NCBI GenBank assembly: GCA_026075535.2
Contig: AP026545.1
Location: 7,130,001 to 7,194,000 of the forward strand
Direction of reading: 5' to 3'
Origin: Tricholoma matsutake
Lineage: Eukaryota > Basidiomycota > Agaricomycetes > Agaricales > Tricholomataceae
DNA: 64,000 bases
Each line of letters begins with the position of its first letter. Within the stretch, counting starts at the first letter, position 1. Made by a program: the position numbers and the translations under genes. Shown here piece after piece: positions 1 to 10,139 of the stretch. The notes below the pieces were generated by a model. That model ran no database searches and was not told the origin of the DNA. It saw nothing but the letters and a program-made list of their open reading frames with translations.

Positions 1-2915
1 TTGGTTTGAATTCCCAATATGTTATTCAGTTCTCGCATAAATGCAGAAGTGAACTGGGGTCTGCGATTGGAGATAACAGTATTGGGTAACCCATGTAATT
101 GCCATACTTGATTTAGATAGAGGCATGCCAAGCCCAATGATGAGATTTCTGTAGTAGGAGGAATAATATGGGCCTCCTTTGTGAAGCAGTCGCATACTAC
201 AAATATTGCATCATACCCCTGAGCTTCAGGTAATCTGGTGATAAAATCCACAGATATATCTTGCCATGGCGCTTTAGGTATCAGGTTCAGCATTAATTTT
301 CCTGCAGGCTTTTCTGGAAATTTCTTCCCCCTCATGCATGTATCACATCCATCCACATACCCCAACACATATTTAGAAATTCCAGGCCACCAATAATTTC
401 ACATCACTAATTCCAACATCTTCCATCTCCCTGGGTGTCCAGCTGTCGGTAAATTATGATGTAACCGGACGATCTCCCTTCGCAAATCCTGATCCTTCGG
501 CACATACACCTTTCCTCAGAATAACACCAACCCTTGCTCCTCAACCCATTCATCTCCTCTAATATTACCCTTCTTGTCTTCCTTCATAGCTTTCACAGCC
601 TCCACCATATCCGAACATTGTCTAATTTTAGACAACATTTCCGCTTCGGAGCCATCTATTAATAGATGCCCTTGATGCATAGCGCAAATGCAAAAGTATT
701 CAGGTTTGAGTAAGGTAACATTTTTATTGTCCTCCTCCACCCCCCTTTTGTGATCAATATGTCTGGATAATGCATCTGCCTTCCTCATTAAGCTTCCCGC
801 CTTGTGGACCAAGTGAAAATTGAAACACGATAGGAATAGCACCCAACGTGCTTGCCTGCAGTTTAACTTTTTAGCTGACATGAAGTATTGCAGATTTTGA
901 TGATCTGTCCAGATCTCAATCTGATGCGTGCATCCCTCCAAATAATGTCTCCATGCCTCCAATGCTTGTATTATCCCCAACATCTCTTTGTCATGCACAT
1001 CATAATTTCTCTCCACATCATTCAACCCTCGGGACAAATATGCACAAGGATGCCATTTGTCATCTTTGCACAACATTGATAATACTGCTCCAGTAGCAAA
1101 GTTGGATGCATCTGATTCCACTCGTAAGGGGCGCGTGAAATCTACTGGGGCTAATATTGGTCCCTCCACAAACTTTCTCTTCAACTCCTCAAATGCTGTT
1201 TGCTGCTGCTCTCCCCACCTCCACACTACTCCCTTTCACGTAAGGTTATGTAAGGGTGCAGCAATTTTGGAAAAATTATGCACAAAGCGACGATAATAAT
1301 TTGCGAGTCCCAAGAAAGCTTGCACTTCCTTGATGTGGGTAGGCACAGGCCAATCTGTAATCGCCTGTACCTTGATTGGATCCATTTTGATCCCATCAGG
1401 GCCAATCAATAATCCTAGGAACTTGATTTCGCTTGCCCCAAACACACACTTCTCTGGTTTCAAAAATAGATCGTTCTCTGCCAACCTCCGCAACACCTCC
1501 TGCACTATCACCTCATGATTTTCTCCATCCTCTGTGAATATCAGAATGTCATCAATAAATATTATTACCATGCCCTTGTCAATTACATCCTTGAAAATGT
1601 TGTTCATTATATTTTGGAAGGTCAGGGGACTATTAGTCATTCCAAAAAACATGACAAGCAGCTCGAATGATCCTCGACATGTGGCAAATGCAGCCTTCCA
1701 CTCATCTCCTTTCTTTATTCATACATTGTTGTATCCCCATTGTAAATCCAATTTTGTAAAGACTTTGGCTTTTCCCACTTTGTCAATTATTTCTGAAATT
1801 AACGGCAAGGGGTATGCGTTCTTCACTGTCCACTCATTCAGGTACCTATAATCTGTACACATCCTCTTTCTCCTATCTTTCTTTGGTATGAAAAATATTG
1901 GTGATGTCTGCAGTGATTTTGAAGGTTGTATGTAGCCTTTGCGCAATTGTTCGTTTAGGAATGCATCCACTTCTTCTTGCTCCATTGGAGATAATGAATA
2001 CACCTTCGACTTCTTCAGCACAAATCCTGGCTTCATCTTGATCACATGATCCCACAGCTTCCACACTGGAAGTCGCTCGGACTCCTTCTTCTGGAACACT
2101 GACAGATATTCATGATACACTTTTGGCACCAACTCCTCCACTGGCTTCTCCACATTCACAACATTCTTGTCCCATGACTGTCCTCCACGAATTGCTCGAA
2201 AGGTTTGCCTCTGCTCTTCCTTCTTGATCATGATCAGAACTTCCCCATTTGGCATTTCCTCATCCTCTACTTCCTCCATCATAACTGCATACTTCCTCGG
2301 ACGTTCCTCCTCTCTCTTTTTCTTTTTCTCCTTCTTCAACTTCCTCCCATACACATTACATTCCTTAGGACAATGAGTCATTTGTACTTTCCCAGTTTTC
2401 CAATCAATTTTGGGATTATGCTTCCATAACCAAGGACATCCTATTATTAGATTGGTTTTCCCAAGATTGCACACTTTGAATACAGCTCGCTCCTGATGCT
2501 CCTGATATTTTAATATCATAGTCACCTCCTCCTTGATGGTTCCTCCACGATTGACCATTCCATCAATATTGTACACCATTATTGGTTGTGACAGCTTGCA
2601 CGTGCTAATACCATTTCCGGTAATTAAGGATCAATTAATAAATAATCCTGTAGCACCACTATTGAGCAATGCTTCCACATTTATTGCTGCATGTGTGTCC
2701 ACTGTCTTCAATCCCATAGTCAAGGTGATTTCGGGTTCTATCTGTGCAGAGCAAATAAAGAATTTTGGGGTTTTCAGAAATGGCACATGGGAATTTTCTT
2801 GGTCACATGATTTACAACAGTTGTACTTGTCAATTTCCTTTTCGGGTTTGCTCTGGGTTTGCTCGGATACTAATACATTGTAACAATTCTGGGTCACCAA
2901 TGGGGAAACCTTCAC
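1..2915 (-). pseudogene. pol: gypsy Pol: protease, RT, RNase H, integrase; inactivated
   Basis: The protease motif reads LLNSGATG, with Asn (codon at 2661-2663) where the catalytic Asp of DSGA belongs. Reverse transcriptase keeps its FIDD box (GMVIIFIDDILIF). RNase H follows with the first Asp in VESDASNFATGAVLS. The integrase has an HHCC zinc region (HHNLPTAGH ... CDTC) and the first core Asp in SVDFITRLP, but the second core Asp is Asn (ISNRRPQF, codon at 66-68). In-frame TGA codons lie at 399-401, 516-518, 1236-1238, 1719-1721 and 2631-2633, each plausibly from CGA. The third core residue (Glu) is outside the window. Confidence 0.93.
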
Positions 2916-4009
2916 TGGGACTCTTCCACAAAATTCTCCTGCTTGCCTTCCTCCTGCTTCACTTCCTCGAATATAGCTCCCCTGATCTTTCTCTTCTGCT
3001 TACAGTTCTTAGAGATGTGTCCTAACTGCCCACAGTTAAAACATCTAAGTGGGGGTCGTCTCCCCGCTTGATCAATCTCCATTGCATTTGCTGGTGCTGC
3101 TGGCTCTGCAACTGTAGGTGTCACTGCCATGGCTGGTGGCTGTGCCCTCGGAGTCTGCACCTGAGGCACTTTTCCTTTCTCGGACTTTCCTCCTGATGGC
3201 TTTCCAAATTTGCTACTTCCGTACATCAACTTCAACTCCACCTGTTCCTGCTGATATTGCCAGTCAAGGCACATTGCCCAATTATACCACTTGTCCAACT
3301 TCTCTGGCATAGAAGGTAGTCAGTAGATAGACTTGAATAAAGAGGGATTTAATCCTGCTTTCAAAAATTCTACCAACGCGGCTTCTCCCATATCCATCTG
3401 CAAAGCTTCTGCTTTGAACTGCAAAATAAATTCATCTGCCATTAGGGAACCTTGGCGCATGGTTTTTAATCTGGCATTGGCTGTCACCTTTGGATTAGGG
3501 TCCCCAAACTGTGCCTCCAATCTCTCCAAAAATTCCTTGAAGGTTGCAAATGGTTTATTTCCCGCAGCAATTTGATTGATAGCCTCGTTTCTCCAGAACT
3601 GTGCTTTCCCCCCCTGGATGTATGAGAGAGCAAACATAATCCCAGACTTGGCTGTACAAAACTCTGGCTTCCTCCCATGGATGTACAATACTATAGAGCT
3701 GATGAAAGATTTTGTATTCTCCATGGTACCGTCAAAGATTTGCAGGGGTGCATACTTAGGTAAGCACACTTTTCCATTTCCAGATCTCTCCCCCATCTCA
3801 TGCTCCTGCGACATCCACTCCATCATCTCCTCAATCTCATCATCTCTATCTCCTGTCATCTCTGGCTGTACTTCTGCTTGTCTGGGCTGCGATGCAGTCG
3901 ACACTGACACTAATTGCAACATTTGTGCTGTAAGCACATCAATTTTCAGCTCTAGCGCTGGCATGGGAACAGGATTAGGACCAGGATTAGAAGTTGAGGG
4001 TTCAGACAT
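2912..4009 (-). pseudogene. gag: gypsy Gag polyprotein, one in-frame stop
   Basis: This encodes the structural Gag of the gypsy element. The N-terminal half (ATG at 4009) has the retrotransposon Gag capsid pattern, including the segment FATFKEFLERLEAQFGDPN. The C-terminal part carries a CCHC zinc knuckle, CFNCGQLGHISKNC. An in-frame TGA at 3320-3322 separates the capsid from the zinc-knuckle part, consistent with CGA or TGG decaying to TGA. The natural Gag stop is at 2912-2914, and pol continues in the -1 frame across it, so a programmed -1 frameshift is likely; I saw no textbook slippery heptamer. Confidence 0.88.
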
Positions 4010-4484
4010 AATTGTAAAATCTGTGATGAGTCACTTCTTCAACAATTTCAAGACTTGTTCTTTGAGACCTCTCCGAACATTTACAGGTCATGTGATGGTT
4101 CGTCAATCGTTCATTGTTTGTTGGGCGCCTATTTTGGCACTTCGGATCAATATCCCTTCCAACAGTGCCTGATCTTGGAGATATCACTGAATTCGGCTTG
4201 TAACTAAAATAGTCGTCCAAATAGAGTAATGTAAATAGTAACTAAACCAGATCCAATCAGTTGTCTGGTTGCAGCTGTCCTAATGACGAGCACTGCCTCT
4301 CAATCACTGGCAGTCGCAATGCAAGGCAAGGCCTGGCATCAGCTTATGAAAGAAAAGGTAGATTACGTATGTACAAGTACTTCTGGCTCGTGCCAAAAGG
4401 ATGAGTAATCAGATGTGGTGCAGTGAAACAATGACGTATGCGCAAGTAAGAGAAGGTGCACTGAAATGGGAAGTTGTGTTCTTC
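4010..4484 (-). other. gypsy 5' leader with primer-binding region
   Basis: This untranslated leader lies between the 5' LTR and the gag ATG at 4007-4009. The primer-binding site should adjoin the LTR at about 4465-4484 on the minus strand, but I could not match it with confidence to a known tRNA 3' end. Confidence 0.5.
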
Positions 4485-4886
4485 TGTTAGGGTGACACCC
4501 ACTATCTGCTAGCTAAGACCGTGCGGGTTCTCTCTACAAGAAGGGGGTGGGATCTGTGCGCGTGATGGGGGAATTGATGGGTTTGATGCAAGGGGTTATT
4601 TATAGATGAGTTTGTTGAGATAGGCTTTTCACACCACAAGCATAGGTGGAATACCTAAGAGAACACAACTGGGGTCCCCTAGGTGTATATTTAGGGTTTA
4701 TATACTATGTTACATATATTGTACATTGTTGTTACCGACGCGTGCATACAGGCGCATACATAGTGATGCATGAGAAATAATATTCTCATGCTATCAAAGT
4801 GTAGTGTCATTTGGCGTCATGTAGCATAATTCGACATAATAAAATGAAAATGAAATTTTATTAGGTAATGGGGCTGTTTCCTAACA
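4485..4886 (-). repeat. 5' LTR of the gypsy element (402 bp)
   Basis: On the minus strand the LTR opens with TGTTAGG and closes with CCTAACA, a perfect 7-bp terminal inverted repeat with the TG...CA ends expected of LTRs. A TATAAAT-like box lies near 4598-4604 on the minus strand. Only one LTR is in the window, so LTR divergence cannot be read. Confidence 0.85.
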
Positions 4887-4890
4887 AAGC

Positions 4891-4966
4891 AAGGCTCAAA
4901 CACACAACTTGGCATTCATAAACTTAAAGACAGTGAGTTACCACTCTACCATCGTACCTTGTCCAG
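4891..4966 (-). repeat. tRNA-like sequence or SINE head
   Basis: The minus strand shows a polymerase III box A match (TGGTAGAGTGG) followed about 39 nt later by a box B-like GTTTGAGCC, which would be GTTCGAGCC before C-to-T decay at CpG. I see no convincing acceptor stem, so this is not a functional tRNA. It directly abuts the outer edge of the gypsy LTR. It could be a SINE head whose body was removed by the retrotransposon, or a tRNA relic. Confidence 0.45.
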
Positions 4967-6049
4967 ACATGGATATGGCATCCTGTAAAGGCCTACATGT
5001 TGTCCAGAATATCACAACAGGTGTACCCCGAATTTGACCCTATTTTGTCCGGAATGGAACTGGGCTGGCACCTAAAATTTTCAAAAATCTGTCCAGATTG
5101 GTGAACACCCTTAGGCCTAATAATCCAGGGTCCTGTTTTTGTATTTTGCTGAGCCCACTGGGTTGTGGCTGTGCAGTCTCAATTTGTTCAAACCTCCTAG
5201 ATTTCATACTCTTAGCAACAATGGAAACAAATAACCATATTAAATGGTTGAATTGAGTTCATCTGAAAATGTTTATCTGTGCATTATTGGTGTTTTAAGT
5301 TGTTTGAGTATATTTGACACAAGGATCCCATTCTGGCAATGGGCTACAATTAGCTACAAGAGTGATGGATACTCTCATAGCTTTCCAGCTATACAACATA
5401 ATTGTGAAATACTTACCATGCTTTCCAATACTCCCTCAGACTTGTATAAGATGCCCCAGAACTCAAATATTGCTTTAACATTGAAATGTTAGCTCTGATA
5501 ATAAATTACTTGTTAGTGTAAAGGTAAAAGTATTTAATCAGGTCTGATTATATAACATTTTGATAGCTATTTGTCACTATTGACTGGAAATACCAGCATA
5601 TCCATGGTTTCCTGATGTTGTGATTGCACTATTTGGCTGCTTGTACTGCATGGTGAGGAATTATACTCGGTATGATCTTATGTTTTCAAATACCACATTT
5701 TCCCCCTAACACTCTTCCTTTTCCCAAGCCTTGGAGAACTTTTGGTAACTTCTCATCACTCTTTCATTCCTAGCCATCATGTACAACACTCTTGCCTGAT
5801 TACACAAGGCATTGCTTCAAATTGTCACAAATACTTACAACTCAAAATTCCTTGGTCAAAAACCAAATTCGCACAAGGAGAGTGGATCACTCTCACAGAA
5901 ACATTTTGACAAAATTGATCCCATAGCTAAATTCCAAATGCCCTTCTGACACACCACTCCTCTCATACGAAACTTCCTCTGGTTGGATATCTCTCACCCA
6001 TTCTGTTTTCATGGAATGTTGCAACAATATCTGGGCATCATGCAGCTTA
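4967..6049. other. AT-rich intergenic sequence, no gene seen
   Basis: Only short unsupported ORFs are present, with no recognisable domain, terminal repeat or tandem array. The sequence is CpG-poor like the surrounding repeats, so it is probably old decayed transposon sequence. Confidence 0.5.
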
Positions 6050-6133
6050 GGAGCTATCTTCAGTCATGGCTTTAGGATTGGTGGCACAAATTTCTTGCTA
6101 CTATCAGGTGTCAATCCATGGATTGTTATGACT
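6050..6133 (+). pseudogene. tyrosine recombinase fragment (Ngaro/DIRS type)
   Basis: A stretch of about 28 residues reads FSHGFRIGGTNFLLLSGV followed by NPWIV. It carries the conserved H-x-x-R block (HGFR) of the retroelement tyrosine recombinase and the downstream LLLxGVxPxIV pattern. It stops abruptly where the R1 repeat begins. The rest of the gene is absent, so this is a relic. Confidence 0.65.
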
Positions 6134-6239
6134 TGTTCTAGTTGGGCCATGGCTGCGCCTGGCATGTACAAGTCCTCTGAATCAATCATCTTCTTTATCA
6201 CAGACATCAGGAGAACCCAAAAATGCAAATGCAAATTTT

Positions 6240-6592
6240 TTGTATGTTCAGTAGAAATAAGATATCTTAGTTTTCCCTTTGCAAGCTTGTAGATAGGGGG
6301 GGGTACAGGCCCTGATGATCTCTACTTGTCCATAACATTCACAGATGTGGAATCCAGCAATTCCAGTTGGACTCTGGGGATTCTGGTTGGAATAACCAGA
6401 TTCCAGGTACTTGACAAAAGTATACCATATTGGATAGTCAAATTTGATATATTCAAGTTCCAAGCTCTTTGAAACTTCATGAAGTGCCTACAAAATAAAT
6501 TTGTGTGAAGGAAAGACTGAACTCAAGACCTTTTAATGGTATGATCACATATACTGTACAAGTGTGCTCAACTAGTTGAGCCACAGGAGATT
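6240..6592 (-). repeat. tRNA-derived SINE-like element, copy 1
   Basis: On the minus strand a box A-like TGGCTCAACTAGTTGAGC is followed by a T-arm/box B-like GAGTTCAGTCTTTCC at about 6506-6520, with CA where the box B consensus has CG. A body of unknown origin follows, shared with copy 2 at about 30139-30480. Copy 2 lacks a few bases at the box A end. The 3' limit of the SINE is not defined by a poly-A or simple tail, so the left coordinate is approximate. Confidence 0.5.
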
Positions 6593-6799
6593 ACTAGTAA
6601 TAACTATAAGGTTTGTTTATGACACTCACACTCAAAACTCTGTTTTCATCTTCCTCGAGGAAGGTGCTTGTCACATAATCAAGATCAAAAAATTGATTAA
6701 CTACATCCCTTGCACAAGATGTGAGGAGGGAGTACTACAATTATATACAAACCCCTCGCCCATGCAAAATGCAGGGGAGGGGCATTAAAAAACATCCCC

Positions 6800-7995
6800 A
6801 CCCCACACAAAATGCAGGGGAGAGGGGGACATGGTCCTGTGCATTGGCGTCAGTGTGTTGGCCTCGTGGATGTGTCATCTTGGTGCATTGATGCAGGTGC
6901 ATTATCCTGGGCACATGGGTCCCACTCCCATTGTCCCTGGCCGCCGTCCCTAGTGGTTGGGGGTGCTATGGTGGTAGCCATTGTCATCATCTTGTTCTCC
7001 TCCCTGTCTCTCACTGTTGCCATCCCTGTGCCTGGTTGTCCTGTAGTCCAGCCTGGTCTTCATCCCTGCCGTCTTTTTGTTGTCACTGTCATCGCTATCT
7101 GCCTCCTCATTGTCATTGTCCCCGTAGCCCCCATCCTCGCCATTGTCAGTCCCTCAGTTTTGGTGGCAGTGGTGGTGGCAGTGGGTTTGGGAATTCCAGT
7201 CATTGTCATCAGTAGTTTGAGTTTGTAGTACCTAAAAAGTTGTGTTAGTAATAAGAAAATGAAATGAAAGAGAAAAAAACATATTACAGGCCCAAGAGAC
7301 ATCTCTTGGGCCTGTTTCATCATTGTATGGGCCATCTCTGTCTCCTGTGCCTTCCTCATGTGCCATTGTTGTCCCACCCTGGTCGCTGCTGCCACTGTTT
7401 TTGTTCTGGTTGTGTTGTCCCCCTGTCATTGTCCCAGGAGTTGTCATTGTTGTTGTCCCCATTGTTGCTGTGCCTTCACCATGATTGTTGTTGTCCTCCC
7501 ATGTTCCTTGCTGTCCTCGCTATTGACCTTGTTGTCCTGGTTTGGTGCTGGGTCAGGGTTGTCATTGTTGTCCATAGTTAATACCTAGAAACTTTGTTAG
7601 CACCAAAAAAAATGAAATGAATAAGAAAAAAACTTAACTACAGCCCAAGAGACATCGGCAACACCTCTTGGACCCTTTTTGTTGTGCAGCGCTGCATCCT
7701 TTGCCTGCACTTCCCTCTTGTCCCATCCTCGTCATCCCCCTTGTCATCTGCTGCAGCCACTATTTTTGTTGTGTCGTCATCCCCGTCCCTGTGTTGTGAT
7801 CCATTATCCACCCTGTGAGCAGGTGCTCGCAGCAGTGACACAGGTGTGGATCTGCTGTCTTGGCACCGTCTCATGGTAATAGAACTTAAAGATCAAATTA
7901 GAACATTAGTTAGTTGAAAATAAAATAAAAGAACTTGAAAACCATTACTTAGAGCCCAACAAACAACTCTTTTGCGCGTACGTCGTGCTGCCACC
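6800..7995 (-). pseudogene. R1 multi-exon gene relic, unknown family
   Basis: On the minus strand there are two good introns: 7585-7641 (GTAGTTAAG ... GTGCTAAC ... TAG) and 7232-7287 (GTAATATG ... TACTAAC ... TAG). The exon between them is 297 nt, a multiple of three, and has the same length in copy B. In the frame beginning MDNNDNPDPAPNQDNK it is rich in Asn, Asp, Gln and Thr and is broken by TGA codons compatible with CGA decay. Each exon end forms an inverted repeat of the type GGCCCAAGAG...CTCTTGGGCC. The following exon has an acidic stretch (GEDGGYGDNDNEEADSDDSD). No known domain is recognised. Overlapping plus-strand ORFs are less convincing because all splice signals are on this strand. 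Confidence 0.45.
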
Positions 7996-9619
7996 TGGCT
8001 TTCCCACAAACCCAGCCTAATAATAGTGGGTGATCCCGTCCCTGACTCACTATAACTATACTTGTTTCCATCAAAACCTGACACCAGTGTTAGCTCATTC
8101 CCCAGCTCACAGCTAAACACCACCAAGGTAGGTGTATGTTACTATGCTCACATAAGCATTACCAGGCATCAATCGGGAACGTGCGGGATACTTTCTGGTA
8201 CCAGCGCCCATCCCGATCAACACCCGATCACTGTCTCCCATGGTTGATCAACATGCACCACAGTCTCCACTAATGTCATGCTATTTCACTCTTTCCTGAC
8301 CCTTTCCCTTCGCTTTTTTTGGTAGATAACACTTATGTATGTATATATAGTGTTAATAAACAGTTGTTTCTGCTTTTACAGCTATATTTAGCCATAACAA
8401 GCACTCTCCCTGGTGGAGAGGAGGGAGGGGGGTCTCTTCTATTCATTAAGGGGGTCTGTAATGCATGTATATGCTATATATTCATATTTATAACTACATA
8501 CATGACTGTAAAGGGTGCTGCATGAGGTGGGAAGGGGTGAAATGTGGAGAAGTGACAGAATGAGGGGAGGAGGTGCCATCTACTGGGCTTGCACACCCTC
8601 TACAGCTGAAAAAAATGTATGTAAATGGTAGAGGGATGTATGTAGAGGTGGGAATTAATGTTGGGAGAGCTGGGGATAAGGTGCTCTCTGTCAATGCACC
8701 TGTATGGGGAGGGTGGGGTGTTGTCACTTACCTGCATCCCTAGCCCTTCCCCTGATAAAATGCACATTGTAAGAGAGTATAATGGTCCTGATAAATGACC
8801 TGATAAAGCCCCTTAAGGCTCTACAGTTGTTAGTATAGACAGAAAAAAGAATATGTACTCAGGAGGAGATATGTCTTCCCTGTAGAATCCATGGCACCAA
8901 AGTGTTCGCTTTCTTCGATTCCTAGGCCTAATTGTAAAGTAGAAGGAGGGTCAGGAAAGGGGATAGCAGGGGGGAAGGTCCTGGCTCACCAGAGCATGGG
9001 TTCCCCATCAACAGAGGTGAATTTTGCTCGCCATGAATCACACACCTTACCTATCGTCCAAAACTTCTCATAGGCGGTTGGAGTAGTCCATTACCCTTAA
9101 ATTATAGCCCACAGGTGATCCAAATAGTCAATATTTTGTCCTACAAGGTAGGATCTTCACCTACTCACCTAATGTTCTTGTTACTCCATGCCAGCTCATG
9201 GGACTCACTAGTGGCCATATATACAGGCATACCGATGCATTAGAAGTAGATTTGACACCTTGGTTCAGTATATGAGTCTATAGAAAAGAAGTGGAAAGTC
9301 AATGTATTGAGCTAGATGTCAGTCACTCACCCAAGGCCAACAGCACTTCATGTTTTGAATATGGTATTATATGAGGTTCCCTGGAGCTAGAGACAGCCCA
9401 CATAGCAGGAGAGGCCATAGCATGCACCAGAGAGCAGGTTGGACTAAGTGTTCCCAAAACAGCAATAACACAGAAATAGCTTCACATCAAGACAACGCAC
9501 CATTAATCAGAGAGCATGGGCAGATAGAGGGAGATTTAATCCATAGGAGGGAAGAGAGACGAGAGGAATCCGGCAAGAAATGGAGGGAACATGCTCAAGA
9601 GAGTGTTGAATGAATAGTG
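7996..9619 (+). repeat. repeat R2, copy A
   Basis: This is a non-coding dispersed repeat collinear with about 27660-28990 (copy C). Shared landmarks include the GATAACACTTATGTATGTA region near 8330 and 27825, and the ATAGCAGGAGAGGCC segment near 9401 and 28911. It is CpG-poor with no recognisable protein. Its right end meets the inverted repeat at 9620. Confidence 0.75.
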
Positions 9620-9643
9620 TGATCATCAGCAAATCCTGGGCCA
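9620..9643 (+). repeat. left terminal inverted repeat of the composite element
   Basis: This 24-bp sequence begins TGATCATCAGC and ends CTGGGCCA. It pairs with 27048-27071 with two mismatches, both transitions. Confidence 0.65.
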
Positions 9644-9960
9644 ACTACATGGGACTATCATGTGCTATAGTAGTACTATGTAGGTCCCATAGCCATCCAT
9701 AGAGGCCATAGAGGCCATAGCAACCTATATGTTGTCTGTAGTGCTACATAGTGCTACATAGCCAGTTTGTAGTCTGCTGTAGTATACTATAGTTTATAGC
9801 AGCATCCTATACCCTGGTGGGGTATATAGTAGTCAACAACATCCTGTAACATCCTATAGTAGTCAGTGGCAGACTTTGGTAGCCCAAGGCAGTCAGCAGT
9901 AGTCTCACTACTGCTGCCACAGGATACATACTGACACATTTAATGTTCACATTGAAGGGC
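9644..9960. repeat. CTATAG-rich subterminal simple sequence (left)
   Basis: There are many close repeats of CTATAG, CATAG and TAGTA-type words, including tandem CCATAGAGG units near 9694-9715. The same sort of sequence lies in inverted orientation at 26885-27047. Confidence 0.6.
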
Positions 9961-10139
9961 AGAACAATTATATTATGGGTCCGTTACATTAGACATAGGT
10001 AGGGGTAGAGTCATATATCTAAGCAAGACAAACAGCTATCTAATCCAGGAAGACCTTGAAGCCCTGTGAGCCAGCGCTGTGCCTCTTTGCATTCAATCTA
10101 ACAAAAATGTCAGTAAAGTTATGTAAAAGCATGCTTCAC

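Larger units (their letters stand above)
1..4886 (-). mobile_element. Ty3/gypsy LTR retrotransposon, 3' part outside window
   Basis: Read on the minus strand, the order is 5' LTR, leader, gag with a CCHC zinc knuckle, aspartic protease, reverse transcriptase, RNase H and integrase, which is the Ty3/gypsy order. The window edge cuts it inside the integrase core, so the 3' LTR and the distal target-site duplication are not visible. Six in-frame TGA codons and two lost catalytic aspartates show that this copy is dead. Pol lies one base back (-1) from gag, as is common in this superfamily. Confidence 0.95.
6134..7995 (-). repeat. repeat R1, copy A
   Basis: This is a long dispersed repeat with a second, similar copy in direct orientation at 30034-31858. 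From left to right it holds a unique body, a tRNA-derived SINE-like head in reverse (6500-6592), and a GC-skewed part made of repeated modules with intron signals on the minus strand. The copies agree closely, differ mainly by transitions, and have several small indels. The boundary at about 7995 is where R2-like sequence takes over. Confidence 0.8.

Noticed and set aside
3333..4172. Plus-strand ORFs opposite gypsy gag
   Set aside because: Shadow frames of a clear Gag coding region.
6812..7588. Plus-strand ORFs in R1 with hydrophobic Val/Ile runs that look like membrane proteins
   Set aside because: They are the complement of GACAACAA-rich exons; the hydrophobicity is a by-product of codon complementarity.
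9620..9643. Classic CACTA ends for the composite element
   Set aside because: The ends read TGATCATCAGC; the adjacent TAGTG at 9615-9619 has no CACTA partner at the other side.
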